Shown piece after piece: positions 25,108-32,691 of a stretch of 32,691 nucleotides of DNA. The DNA comes from Bdellovibrionaceae bacterium UBA5009 (lineage in GTDB: Bacteria > Bdellovibrionota > Bdellovibrionia > Bdellovibrionales > Bdellovibrionaceae), in NCBI GenBank assembly GCA_002396665.1, contig DGYJ01000093.1, positions 4,977-37,667 of the forward strand, written 5' to 3'. The notes beneath the pieces were generated by a model. The model did not search any database. It saw nothing but the letters and a program-made list of their open reading frames with translations, and had not been told where the DNA came from. Positions within the stretch are counted from its first letter, which is position 1; each line of letters starts with the position of its first letter. A program made the position numbers and the translations under genes.

Positions 25108-28100
25108 GCGTGTTCACCTTTGTTGTGCGTCTCTGCAGATTTTGACTCTTGTCCGTTGTTGCGAATTTTCGCCATGTAACGAACCGCTGGGGCCGCATGC
25201 CATTCTTCAAGAAGGGCGTAGGCTCTTTCATCTTTAAATCGTTTAGACAATTTACTTTCCGGATCATTCATATCACCGAAGACAATGGCGTCTGTCGGAC
25301 AAGCCGTCTGACAAGCAGTTTTGATATCGCCGTCACGAAGTTTTCGATCCTCTTGACGGGCTTTATCTTTCGCTTGGCTGATACGATGAACGCAGAATGT
25401 GCATTTCTCCATGACCCCACGGACTCGAACAGTGACATCTGGGTTCAAGGCCATGTGCATTGGTTTTTCAATTAATTTAGCGTAGTTGAACCAGTTGAAA
25501 CGACGAACTTTGTACGGGCAGTTATTTGCGCAGTAACGAGTCCCTACGCAACGATTGTAAACCATTGCATTCAGCCCGTCGTCAGTGTGAACCGTTGCCA
25601 AAACTGGGCAAACAGTTTCACATGGAGCATTGTCACAGTGCTGGCACATTACAGGTTGAAATACAGTTTCTGCATTTTCAGGAGATCCTGTGAAATAACG
25701 ATCCACGCGGATCCAATGCATTTCACGGCCCTGCATAACATATTTTTTACCAACAGCTGGGATATTATTTTCAGATTGGCAAGCCACCATACATGCAGAA
25801 CAGCCTGTGCAAGAATTCAAGTCGATGGCCATGCCCCACTTGTTTCCATTGTACTGATGCCCTGACCAAATATTCCAAGTGTGATGTCGATGGATCAGAT
25901 GTTCTTTTTTCTTTTCATAATCCTTCAATGTCGCTTCGACAATAATTTGTCGGCCTTCCATCGAATGATGCTGCTGTGTTTGTGCAAGTTTGTATGTGCC
26001 TTTCAGCACTGTTGCTTTCACAGGCAATCCTGAATGAATAACTTTTCCATTCACAACTTGAGCCAATTGATAAGCGTTTTTTCCAACGCCTTTACCAACT
26101 TCCCCGCCCATCATACGACCGTAACCTACAGCAACAGCAAGGACACCGTCATGTAAGCCTGGTTGAACATGCACAGGAAGTTCAAGACTGTCTTCACCCA
26201 CTTCTAACTTCATCAAACTGCCATCTTTAACATTCAACTTTTGAGCTGTGGCTAAAGAAACAGAAACATAGTTATCCCATGTGATTTTTGTGATTGGATC
26301 TGGAAGTTCAAACAGCCAAGCGATATTGCTTTGGCTTCCGTCACCCAATTGAACTGTTGGGTAAAGGACAAGTTCGTAGCCTTCATCTAAAGACTTAACA
26401 TTTTTAATTTGAGTTAAAGACTCGGCCTTAAATCCACGAGCTCCAGCATTTTTTTCTTCGCCGACATATCCCTCTTGCAGAGCTTTATCCCAGAAGGCAT
26501 CAAACGATAAGCCCTTACCGTATTTAGGAAAAATTTCTTCTTTCCAGAAATTGCGTAGGTAATCGTAGAAAGTTTCATAGGCCAAGAGGCGCTGAGGACC
26601 TTGCTTCGCCAAGAATGCCCAGGTCATTAAACCCAATTGCACAGAGCGAGTATCATACATTGATCGCAATGTGGGTTGTTGAAGAGAATAAACACCCGGT
26701 GCGATTTCAGCATCAGACCATGTTTCTAATGCATGGTTATCTGGCAGAATGTAATGGGCATATTGAGAAACTTCATCCATTCGATCCGAAGTGCAAACGA
26801 CCATTTCAACTTTTTTCAAAGCTTCAGCAAAACCAGATTTTTCAGTCAATCCATAGATTGGATTTGAACGATGAATAATCAAAGTTTTCACTTCACCCTT
26901 GTTCATTTTTTTCACAAGCTCTAAAAGCCCTTCGTTAGAGCCTTTCAGCGCCGCAAGTCCATGGGTTCCTTCAACAGTTTTACCGTCGTTTTCAAGGATT
27001 GAATTCAATAAATTAACGGCGACTTGCAAGGACAGGGAATGAGCTGTCGATGCAGCCAATCCACCAGCAACAACTAAGCTTTGACCGCGATTTTCCCAAA
27101 GATCATTGGCAATACGTTTTAAAAGTTCAGGCTCCATTCCAAGTTTTTTTGCAGAACTTGCAAAAGAAGCCAAATTTGATTTTAACTGAGTATTACCAGC
27201 GTAGCTTGATTTCCCTTGAACAACCACAAGCTCGTGCAATAGCCCCATGACCGCATCTAATTGCAAGCTTGGCTTGATACGAACACGAATATCAGCATTC
27301 GCACCCGTCAAAGAGTAATTCGAATCAAAAACCACAAGACGAGACATTTTTGAAAAATCTTTTCTTGTTTTTGAAAATTGTTTTGTGAATGTCACCGGAG
27401 TCAACCATGTCCCTAGGAAATCTGCATCGATGGACACGATCATTTTTGCACGATCAAAGTGATACACAGGAACAAGGTCTTCGCCATAGGCCGCTTTTTG
27501 CCCAGCGCGGACATCATCATGGGCCAAAGCTTCCCAGGAATAATGATCAGCTTTGAAAGCTTGGCAAAATTCACCAACAACAGACCGAGTTGCAGGAGAC
27601 GCCAAGGCCCCAGTTAAAATGGCAACGCCACCTTTTTTAAGCTGTTCAGAAATGGCCGCATCGGCTTTATCCCAAGTCGTATCAACCATGTCTTTATTTG
27701 TGCGTTTTTCATTGAATAAATTTTTGCGAGGACCTTTTAGTCTTTCTGGATCATAAAGACTAAGAATTGCGGCCTGCGAACGAGCCGAAGTTCCACCTTG
27801 CGTAATTATATGATCAGAATGCCCCTCGAGTTTCAGTGGACGACCTTCGCGTGTTTTAATTAAAACACCCAGGGCTTCAGATCCATCAAAGTAAGTGCTG
27901 GTGTAATAGTTTGGAACTCCCAGAGTAACTTCTTCTGGTTGCTTGCTGTAGGGAACAATTTTTTGCACTGGTCGACGAACACAACTTGCTGTCGCCATGG
28001 CCAAACTTGCACCCATTAATTTTAAAAACTCACGACGGGCCCAACCACCTTCAGATTCATCTTTAGAATCTTCACTTAGTGGTGAAGACATGAATTCTGT

Positions 28101-28241
28101 TTGTGCAAGCTTCATAAATTCTGGGTCTTTTGAATACTCTTCAAGACTTTGCCAGTATTTTTCATCCCGCGAAGTTTGCGGACGAAGAGATTTTTTAAAT
28201 TCCAGTTCCTGATCGGTGTGATGATGATTCATATCAGACAT
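25104..28241 (-). CDS. actB: Alternative complex III subunit ActB (molybdopterin-like and 4-cluster Fe-S fusion)
   Basis: The 1045-aa periplasmic subunit has a Tat-type motif ARREFLKLMGASLAMATASC (68-87), with Cys87 as a possible lipid site. Residues about 100-760 form the molybdopterin-oxidoreductase-like domain, which in characterised ACIII complexes binds no Mo cofactor. The C-terminal ferredoxin-like domain (about 800-990) has the full cysteine set: 811/814/817/821, 866/869/874/878, 898/904/908 and 947/950/977/981. This fits three [4Fe-4S] and one [3Fe-4S] cluster. The tail is basic-acidic. It lies 12 bases after actA and overlaps actC. Confidence 0.96.
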   Translation of the reverse strand: MSDMNHHHTDQELEFKKSLRPQTSRDEKYWQSLEEYSKDPEFMKLAQTEFMSSPLSEDSKDESEGGWARREFLKLMGASLAMATASCVRRPVQKIVPYSKQPEEVTLGVPNYYTSTYFDGSEALGVLIKTREGRPLKLEGHSDHIITQGGTSARSQAAILSLYDPERLKGPRKNLFNEKRTNKDMVDTTWDKADAAISEQLKKGGVAILTGALASPATRSVVGEFCQAFKADHYSWEALAHDDVRAGQKAAYGEDLVPVYHFDRAKMIVSIDADFLGTWLTPVTFTKQFSKTRKDFSKMSRLVVFDSNYSLTGANADIRVRIKPSLQLDAVMGLLHELVVVQGKSSYAGNTQLKSNLASFASSAKKLGMEPELLKRIANDLWENRGQSLVVAGGLAASTAHSLSLQVAVNLLNSILENDGKTVEGTHGLAALKGSNEGLLELVKKMNKGEVKTLIIHRSNPIYGLTEKSGFAEALKKVEMVVCTSDRMDEVSQYAHYILPDNHALETWSDAEIAPGVYSLQQPTLRSMYDTRSVQLGLMTWAFLAKQGPQRLLAYETFYDYLRNFWKEEIFPKYGKGLSFDAFWDKALQEGYVGEEKNAGARGFKAESLTQIKNVKSLDEGYELVLYPTVQLGDGSQSNIAWLFELPDPITKITWDNYVSVSLATAQKLNVKDGSLMKLEVGEDSLELPVHVQPGLHDGVLAVAVGYGRMMGGEVGKGVGKNAYQLAQVVNGKVIHSGLPVKATVLKGTYKLAQTQQHHSMEGRQIIVEATLKDYEKKKEHLIHRHHTWNIWSGHQYNGNKWGMAIDLNSCTGCSACMVACQSENNIPAVGKKYVMQGREMHWIRVDRYFTGSPENAETVFQPVMCQHCDNAPCETVCPVLATVHTDDGLNAMVYNRCVGTRYCANNCPYKVRRFNWFNYAKLIEKPMHMALNPDVTVRVRGVMEKCTFCVHRISQAKDKARQEDRKLRDGDIKTACQTACPTDAIVFGDMNDPESKLSKRFKDERAYALLEEWHAAPAVRYMAKIRNNGQESKSAETHNKGEHA

Positions 28242-28253
28242 TTCTAAATCCTC

Positions 28254-28808
28254 TTAGTAGTGGCAAGTCGTACAGTTAAGTGGCGCTTTATTCTCTGGCT
28301 GTCGGTGGCAGTTAATACACCAGCCCATGGAAAGATCAGAGTACTGGTAAACCTTAGTCATGGTTTCAACAGGCCCGTGGCATGTTTGACAGTTCACTCC
28401 TTTTTTTAAGTGAGCCGCATGGTTAAATCTTGCATGGTCAGGCAGCATATGAACACGGACCCATTCAATGGATTCACCTTTGTCATAGGCTTCGCGCATT
28501 TTTTGAATATGGGGGGAATCTGTTTTGACTTGCATGTGACAGTTCATACATGTCGACAAAGCAGGGATGTTCGAGTGCTTCGATCTTTCGACCTGATTGT
28601 GGCAGTACTGACATTGAATGTTTTGCTTGCCTGCATGCAGGGAGTGATCAAATGGAATTGGTTGTTCAGGAGCATGCCCCTGATTGTAACCAAATCCGGG
28701 CTGAAATTTACACCCTGTCAGTGAAACAAGAGACATTAGACCTGTAACAACAAGTCCGACAAATAAAGAAAAGAAATATCTTCGCTGCATATTTAACCTG
28801 TTTTTCAT
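28254..28808 (-). CDS. actA: Alternative complex III subunit ActA, pentahaem cytochrome c
   Basis: Up to 184 aa, with five CxxCH motifs: CQYCH, CMNCH, CQTCH, CINCH and CTTCH (the last two residues from the C-terminus). This is the count expected for ActA. A single N-terminal hydrophobic helix (FSLFVGLVVTGLMSLVSLTGC) is a TM anchor or a lipoprotein signal ending in the LTGC lipobox. PIPFDHSLHAG and the MRLPDHARFNHAAHLK-like region supply His ligands. Two starts are possible, ATG 28808 or ATG 28790. The second leaves a more normal leader behind the candidate promoter but has only a weak AGG site. Confidence 0.95.
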   Translation of the reverse strand: MKNRLNMQRRYFFSLFVGLVVTGLMSLVSLTGCKFQPGFGYNQGHAPEQPIPFDHSLHAGKQNIQCQYCHNQVERSKHSNIPALSTCMNCHMQVKTDSPHIQKMREAYDKGESIEWVRVHMLPDHARFNHAAHLKKGVNCQTCHGPVETMTKVYQYSDLSMGWCINCHRQPENKAPLNCTTCHY

Positions 28809-28821
28809 TGTTTTTTTAACT

Positions 28822-28850
28822 ATTTAAGATGTTGTTCGAGTTCAGGGCAA
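28822..28850 (-). promoter_or_regulatory. Candidate promoter for the act operon
   Basis: On the minus strand TTGCCC (28845-28850) and TTAAAT (28822-28827) are separated by exactly 17 bases, each matching the sigma-70 consensus at 4 of 6 positions. They lie between the stem-loops that follow ccsA and the actA start. The match is moderate, and the position is its main support. Confidence 0.3.
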
Positions 28851-28851
28851 C

Positions 28852-28868
28852 AAGTTTTTTGAAAACTT
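28852..28868. repeat. Short inverted repeat next to the ccsA terminator
   Basis: AAGTTTT and AAAACTT form a perfect 7-bp dyad with a 3-base loop, five bases from the larger stem-loop and using the same AAGTTT core. It could be part of a tandem terminator, or a protein-binding site just upstream of the candidate act -35 box. Confidence 0.5.
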
Positions 28869-28873
28869 AATGA

Positions 28874-28906
28874 AAACAAGTTTCGAAGTTTTTTCGAAAC
28901 TTGTTT
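28874..28906. terminator. Strong stem-loop between ccsA and actA
   Basis: AAACAAGTTTCGAA (28874-28887) and its exact reverse complement (28893-28906) form a perfect 14-bp stem around a 5-base loop. On the minus strand the stem ends in TTTT. It starts 37 bases past the ccsA stop and is symmetrical enough to act in both directions. It probably ends the ccsB-ccsA transcript. Confidence 0.7.
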
Positions 28907-28942
28907 GGACTTTCAAAATGAAGAAAGATTTTCGCTCAAACT

Positions 28943-30592
28943 TTAAGCATTTTTTTGCCGGGAACTTCGAATCACAGTCACATAGATAATGGCCAAAATA
29001 TGGGCGAGCACAAAAGCACCCACGTACTCTACGCCACCCGCGCCGAATCCGTAGGAATGAAGCCCTGCCCCAAGAACAAAGTTCACACCATACCAGGCCA
29101 TGATCACTAAAGAAAATGTAAGAACTCCGGAAACGACCATTCCAAAGTCCCTGACCCAACCCGTGAGCCGACCATGAAGCACGGCAATATAACCTAATAA
29201 TACAATCAAGGCCCAGGTCTCTTTTGGATCCCAGCCCCAAAAACGACCCCATGAATAGTCGGCCCAAATTCCACCCAAAATAATTCCCGGCCCTAAGAAG
29301 ACAACACCAATTTGAATGGCTCTATATATAGACAAAACAATGGGTTTAATTTTTTCTTTGTGCTGCTCTTCACCACGCAAGTAGTAGAACAAACCAATAT
29401 CGCCCAATGTAAAAGCCAAAAAGAAAGCAGAATAACTGATGGTGATTGTCATCACATGGACCACCAACCAATAGTTACTACGTAAGACTGGCTCCAGCGG
29501 CTGCAAAGATGGATCTAAAATGGCCGGCGCAACATCGGCCACAATCATACCGATGGAAGCCACAATGGAGCCCGCAAGTAAAATAAATTTAAATTTGTAA
29601 ATGGCTTCGAGAATAACCGAAAAGATTAAACTTCCAAAGACAACCCAAACAACCGTTTCATACATATTTGAAACCGGAGGTCGTTCAGTCAAATAAACAC
29701 GCAAACCAAACCCATAGGTATGAATGGCAAAACCAATACCTACTAAAATCCACGCCAATAACATTCCATTTTGCCTTCCCGTGATCCATAGAAAAAGCAA
29801 AACAACTGCCGTTAAAATATAAAATATCGAAGCCCATCGAAAAGGATGGAATAAGTTGTAATGCATTTCCGCATTGATTTTATCTTCGTTAGCATAGGAG
29901 GCTGGATTAACCGCTTTTGCAAAGGCCTCGAAATCAATAACGGACTGATCTAAATGTTTTGAAAGTTCAGAAGTTTCCGAATCTGGCTTAGCTGTGGCTT
30001 TTGCACTAATGACAGCAATAAAGTCCGTCGTAATATCCATGAATTTTTTCTGAGACTCGCCCTCTAGCTGAGCCACTGAAAGCCAATTCGCCCCCTCGGA
30101 AGCCGGAAGAACTCGCATCAACCTCCCCGTCGCCATTTCGGTGAAAACAAAAAATTGGTTCTCGAGTCGCTGCAAAGCTTGATAATAGGGGGTCAACTTT
30201 TCTTTGCTTTCCCTTTTTTCTTGCAACTCTTGTCTTAGCATTGTGAATCGATCATTCGAAAAAATTTCATCACCGCGAAAGTAACGCCGTTTTTCATCCA
30301 GCTTTAAGGCGGTCAATAAATCATGATTTTTAACTTCAAAAAGTTCTTTATTTTGCCAAGCCTGGGGCGACAACATCCAAGTTAAAATAATTTCATAGGC
30401 CTCGCGCTTTTCAAAAGTTTTTTTACCGTAAACGATTTCAAGCATTTCTTTTGCGAATGTATCAAAGGGCTTAATACGACCATCGGCTTGTACTGGCAAT
30501 GCCCGCAATCTTTCCCCAACTGGAAGAGCTTGAGCGCCAAAGGAAATCAAAAGACTCAAACACAAAACGCCAAACAAAGTCATTTTTTTCAT
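28943..30592 (-). CDS. ccsA: Cytochrome c maturation protein CcsA/ResC (System II haem handling)
   Basis: The 549-aa inner-membrane protein presents haem to apocytochromes with CcsB. The N-terminal 20 residues are a signal or TM segment. A large periplasmic domain (about 25-245) follows, then eight or so TM helices. The WWD haem motif is WADYSWGRFWGWDPKETWAL, with flanking histidines in HTYGFGLR, VVHVMTI and GLHSYGFG. The extended N-terminal domain makes it longer than typical CcsA (about 320-400 aa). The ATG at 30592 overlaps the ccsB stop as ATGA; a second in-frame ATG lies three codons later. Confidence 0.92.
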   Translation of the reverse strand: MKKMTLFGVLCLSLLISFGAQALPVGERLRALPVQADGRIKPFDTFAKEMLEIVYGKKTFEKREAYEIILTWMLSPQAWQNKELFEVKNHDLLTALKLDEKRRYFRGDEIFSNDRFTMLRQELQEKRESKEKLTPYYQALQRLENQFFVFTEMATGRLMRVLPASEGANWLSVAQLEGESQKKFMDITTDFIAVISAKATAKPDSETSELSKHLDQSVIDFEAFAKAVNPASYANEDKINAEMHYNLFHPFRWASIFYILTAVVLLFLWITGRQNGMLLAWILVGIGFAIHTYGFGLRVYLTERPPVSNMYETVVWVVFGSLIFSVILEAIYKFKFILLAGSIVASIGMIVADVAPAILDPSLQPLEPVLRSNYWLVVHVMTITISYSAFFLAFTLGDIGLFYYLRGEEQHKEKIKPIVLSIYRAIQIGVVFLGPGIILGGIWADYSWGRFWGWDPKETWALIVLLGYIAVLHGRLTGWVRDFGMVVSGVLTFSLVIMAWYGVNFVLGAGLHSYGFGAGGVEYVGAFVLAHILAIIYVTVIRSSRQKNA

Positions 30593-31965
30593 GGACGGAC
30601 TCCTGCTTTCGCACTTTTTCTTTTTTTGAAATAAAAAAGTAGTATCACACCAATCGACATCACCAAAGAACCCAAGTATTTAATCCAGCGACCGGGGTCT
30701 TTATTAATAGAAAAAATCGAAGCTGTCGGTTGCCCCGTGGGGGACTCTTGAAAGCTGGACTGATAAATGGTCAAACCTTCATGCTTTAAGGGTTCGTTCA
30801 TAGATATTTCATGTTCACCAACGCCTGGGATTTCAACTTGGCTTTTATAAGCAGAAGCCCGAGTTGTGCCCTGGTAACGATCCACAGAAAAATCCTTCAA
30901 ACGAATCGGAAAACCAATGTCATATCTTTGGTTAGCATAGGTCACAAAAAAGACGGCTTTGTCTGTAAAAAACTTTAATGTGTCGTTCAACAGCATCCAC
31001 TGCTTACGACCTTGAAACTCGACTTGAATGGCCTCGACAGTCAAAGGCGTCGGAGTTTCTTTTTCTTTAATGTCCCAATCTTCGCGGGCCGAAGGATGAA
31101 AACGCAAAACCTTAAGCTCAAGTCCCATCCAGCCCGGCTGAAAGGCCCCGCCCTCTTCGATAGAACCTTCTTTCGAAACATCTAAGGATTTCGAAGTGAA
31201 AACTTTGTACTTTAAAGTTTTTTTATCTGATTGTGGAGTTATGTAAATTTCATTTGCGCCGCGACCCACTTGCGGAGCGGGCCCAAGATGAATTTGCGCC
31301 GGTCCGAAATCATGGGTGTCCACTTGCTGTGGATTGCGCTGAACCAACCATTCAACCACATTGACTCTGTCGTTGCGAATTTGAAAACGCAGGGCTGCGC
31401 CCAATAATGGATTTGCGTCTTCAATGACTTTTCTTTGCGGAAGCACATAGGGTTTGTAATCTGAAAAAACAAAAGGAGTTGGCTCTCCGGGAGCCGTGAA
31501 TGGCTTTTCAGCTGTCGGCGGATTTTTTAAAAAATTCACATCGGATTCGAAAATTTTTGTAAACTTGCTTCCGTCAAATGACGAATAAATGATTATTTGC
31601 GTTCCAGGCAAAGTGATATAACGATTTTCTTCGCCGATTCCCACCCTCATTGATCCATCTAGCCCTGTGGACATTGTCACAAGTGCACCCAATAAAATCA
31701 GCAAAATTCCAATGTGGGCCATTACAAAAGAAGCATGGTGTTTTTGCCAGGGCCAACGGTCCACCATAACTGCAATCAAATTGATGGCAAAAATAATCAT
31801 GACTGCGAACATCCAAACAGAGCGGTACACAAATGTTTCTGCCATCTTAGCGTCGTATTTGGCTTCGACAAAAGTTCCAATCGCTGTGAGCGTAGCAATC
31901 GAAGCAATAACAACAACGGCCAACTTGATTGAAGCTAATGATTTAATAATAGATCGAAATGACAT
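30589..31965 (-). CDS. ccsB: Cytochrome c maturation protein CcsB/ResB
   Basis: The protein is 458 aa from ATG 31965; the frame can be extended to a TTG at 32019, but the family-typical start is the shorter one. TM1 (IIKSLASIKLAVVVIASIATLTAIGTFVE) opens with the LASIKLAV pattern of ResB. Two more helices follow (WMFAVMIIFAINLIAVMV and ASFVMAHIGILLILLGALV, with a His). A large periplasmic domain spans about 110-420, containing HEGLTIYQSSFQE, the usual ResB segment before the last helix, SLVMSIGVILLFYF. Together with CcsA it forms the System II synthetase for c-type cytochromes and so serves ActA and ActE. No clear ribosome-binding site is visible. Confidence 0.93.
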   Translation of the reverse strand: MSFRSIIKSLASIKLAVVVIASIATLTAIGTFVEAKYDAKMAETFVYRSVWMFAVMIIFAINLIAVMVDRWPWQKHHASFVMAHIGILLILLGALVTMSTGLDGSMRVGIGEENRYITLPGTQIIIYSSFDGSKFTKIFESDVNFLKNPPTAEKPFTAPGEPTPFVFSDYKPYVLPQRKVIEDANPLLGAALRFQIRNDRVNVVEWLVQRNPQQVDTHDFGPAQIHLGPAPQVGRGANEIYITPQSDKKTLKYKVFTSKSLDVSKEGSIEEGGAFQPGWMGLELKVLRFHPSAREDWDIKEKETPTPLTVEAIQVEFQGRKQWMLLNDTLKFFTDKAVFFVTYANQRYDIGFPIRLKDFSVDRYQGTTRASAYKSQVEIPGVGEHEISMNEPLKHEGLTIYQSSFQESPTGQPTASIFSINKDPGRWIKYLGSLVMSIGVILLFYFKKRKSAKAGVRP

Positions 31966-32032
31966 TTTTTTAGGGCTCAAGTGAATCTCCGTATAAACTG
32001 AACTTGACCACGCTAGCAAAAAAGAAAACAGC

Positions 32033-32691
32033 TCACAAGCCTAACTTAGGAATCGACTGATGAATTCTAGAAATGGCTACAGTTATTTTCTTAGAAGCAT
32101 CCTCAGCTTCTTTAGTTTTTATCTGCTTGGTGACTTCATCCATGTACAATGAACGATTGAGCTCGACCTGAAGTGCGTGATGTCCCTGCCCGGGATCACC
32201 ATAGACCTCTGTGACACGCCCTCCTAAATAGGGCCAATTGTAGGCCACCTTAAAGCCTGCACGCACATAGGATGAAACCACTAAATCCACAAAATTTTCA
32301 CTACAACTTTTGCCTGCGCAATCACTCACAACAATGTCCGCGCGACGCTCGCCTGGGTCGCGGTGCTGATTTGTGCCCACAGAGGGCATACTGTGGGCGT
32401 CCAGATGGTAAACCGTTTTTGCGCCCGAAGCTTTTAGATCTGTGTATGTTTTCTGCACAGATTGATGGAAAGGGTCATAAATTAATTTCGTCAACTGCTC
32501 ATGGACAGATTTCGAAATTGGCTTTGGCATCAGTTGATGATTCAAAGTTGTTACAACCCAGTGGTATCCACGGGAATTTTTTCCAGCAAGAATTTGAGAG
32601 CCTTCGACAGATTGCTGATCCACATCTTCTGGAATACGATTTAAATCCACAGCATATCGATGCCAATCGGTTTTAACCGAAGGAATTTGTA
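32033..32691 (-). CDS. N-formylglutamate amidohydrolase family protein (partial, 5' end outside window)
   Basis: The frame is open through the right edge, so the N-terminus is missing; at least 218 residues are visible. VYHLDAHSMPSVGT is the zinc-site motif of the FGase family. RADIVVSD, YNWPYLGGRVTEVYGDPGQGHHALQVELNRSLYM and the VDLNR near the visible start complete the signature. Family members hydrolyse N-formylglutamate in histidine breakdown or related N-acyl substrates. No hut genes are present here, so the substrate is open. It ends 67 bases before the ccsB start on the same strand. Confidence 0.88.
   Translation of the reverse strand, partial: QIPSVKTDWHRYAVDLNRIPEDVDQQSVEGSQILAGKNSRGYHWVVTTLNHQLMPKPISKSVHEQLTKLIYDPFHQSVQKTYTDLKASGAKTVYHLDAHSMPSVGTNQHRDPGERRADIVVSDCAGKSCSENFVDLVVSSYVRAGFKVAYNWPYLGGRVTEVYGDPGQGHHALQVELNRSLYMDEVTKQIKTKEAEDASKKITVAISRIHQSIPKLGL

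Noticed and set aside
28842..29267. 141-codon minus-strand frame between ccsA and actA
   Set aside because: It overlaps the ccsA 3' end in another frame and runs through the terminator stem-loop; the translation is not protein-like.
32272..32676. 134-codon plus-strand frame at the right edge
   Set aside because: It is antisense to the N-formylglutamate amidohydrolase gene, whose motifs are clear.

Overview
This 32.7 kb window looks like chromosome from a predatory or predator-related Bdellovibrionota-type bacterium, and that assignment is an inference. The grounds are a mevalonate-pathway operon in a Gram-negative with many lipoproteins, an alternative complex III respiratory operon, System II cytochrome c maturation, moderately low GC, and exported peptidoglycan- and protein-modifying enzymes. 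No rRNA, tRNA, CRISPR array, transposase or integrase was seen.

Layout. (1) About 0.04-4.0 kb, minus strand: rpmI-rplT (ribosomal L35, L20) run without a visible terminator into fni (type 2 IPP isomerase), mvaA (class II HMG-CoA reductase) and a GHMP kinase, so translation and isoprenoid genes are probably co-transcribed. (2) 4.2-6.2 kb, minus: a lipoprotein with a long Pro-rich linker and a MepA-type (M74) murein endopeptidase domain. (3) 6.5-16.0 kb: an A/T-rich accessory block. It holds a dihaem cytochrome c lipoprotein (+), a minus-strand pair (acetyltransferase-like protein and an unknown exported protein), and a plus-strand operon. That operon is an RND/MMPL-type exporter, a 32-codon small ORF, a YghO-like GNAT protein, a nitroreductase-like flavoprotein and a ThiF/E1-like adenylating enzyme; its downstream genes overlap by 4 bases at each junction where they touch. 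(4) 16.0-21.2 kb, minus: thrS-infC, then a SIMPL-domain protein, an exported mono-ADP-ribosyltransferase with an intact R-STS-ExE signature, and a translationally coupled exported tyrosine/dual-specificity phosphatase. (5) 21.4-28.8 kb, minus: complete actABCDEF (alternative complex III). (6) 28.9-32.0 kb, minus: ccsA and ccsB, separated from act by a strong 14-bp stem-loop. (7) Right edge: an N-formylglutamate amidohydrolase-like gene cut by the window.

How it fits together. CcsB/CcsA attach haem to periplasmic cytochromes such as ActA (five CxxCH), ActE (one CxxCH) and possibly the dihaem lipoprotein at 6.5 kb. ActABCDEF oxidises quinol and reduces a cytochrome c or oxidase. The usual infC-rpmI-rplT group is split: thrS-infC and rpmI-rplT remain in the same orientation and order but are 14.5 kb apart, with the accessory genes between them.

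The two best candidates for undescribed biology both lie in that gap. One is the exporter / small ORF / GNAT / nitroreductase / ThiF operon. The ThiF protein keeps its ATP-binding residues but has no Zn CxxC pairs and no usual catalytic cysteine, so it resembles a peptide- or small-molecule-adenylating system more than sulfur transfer. The other is the coupled exported ADP-ribosyltransferase-phosphatase pair.
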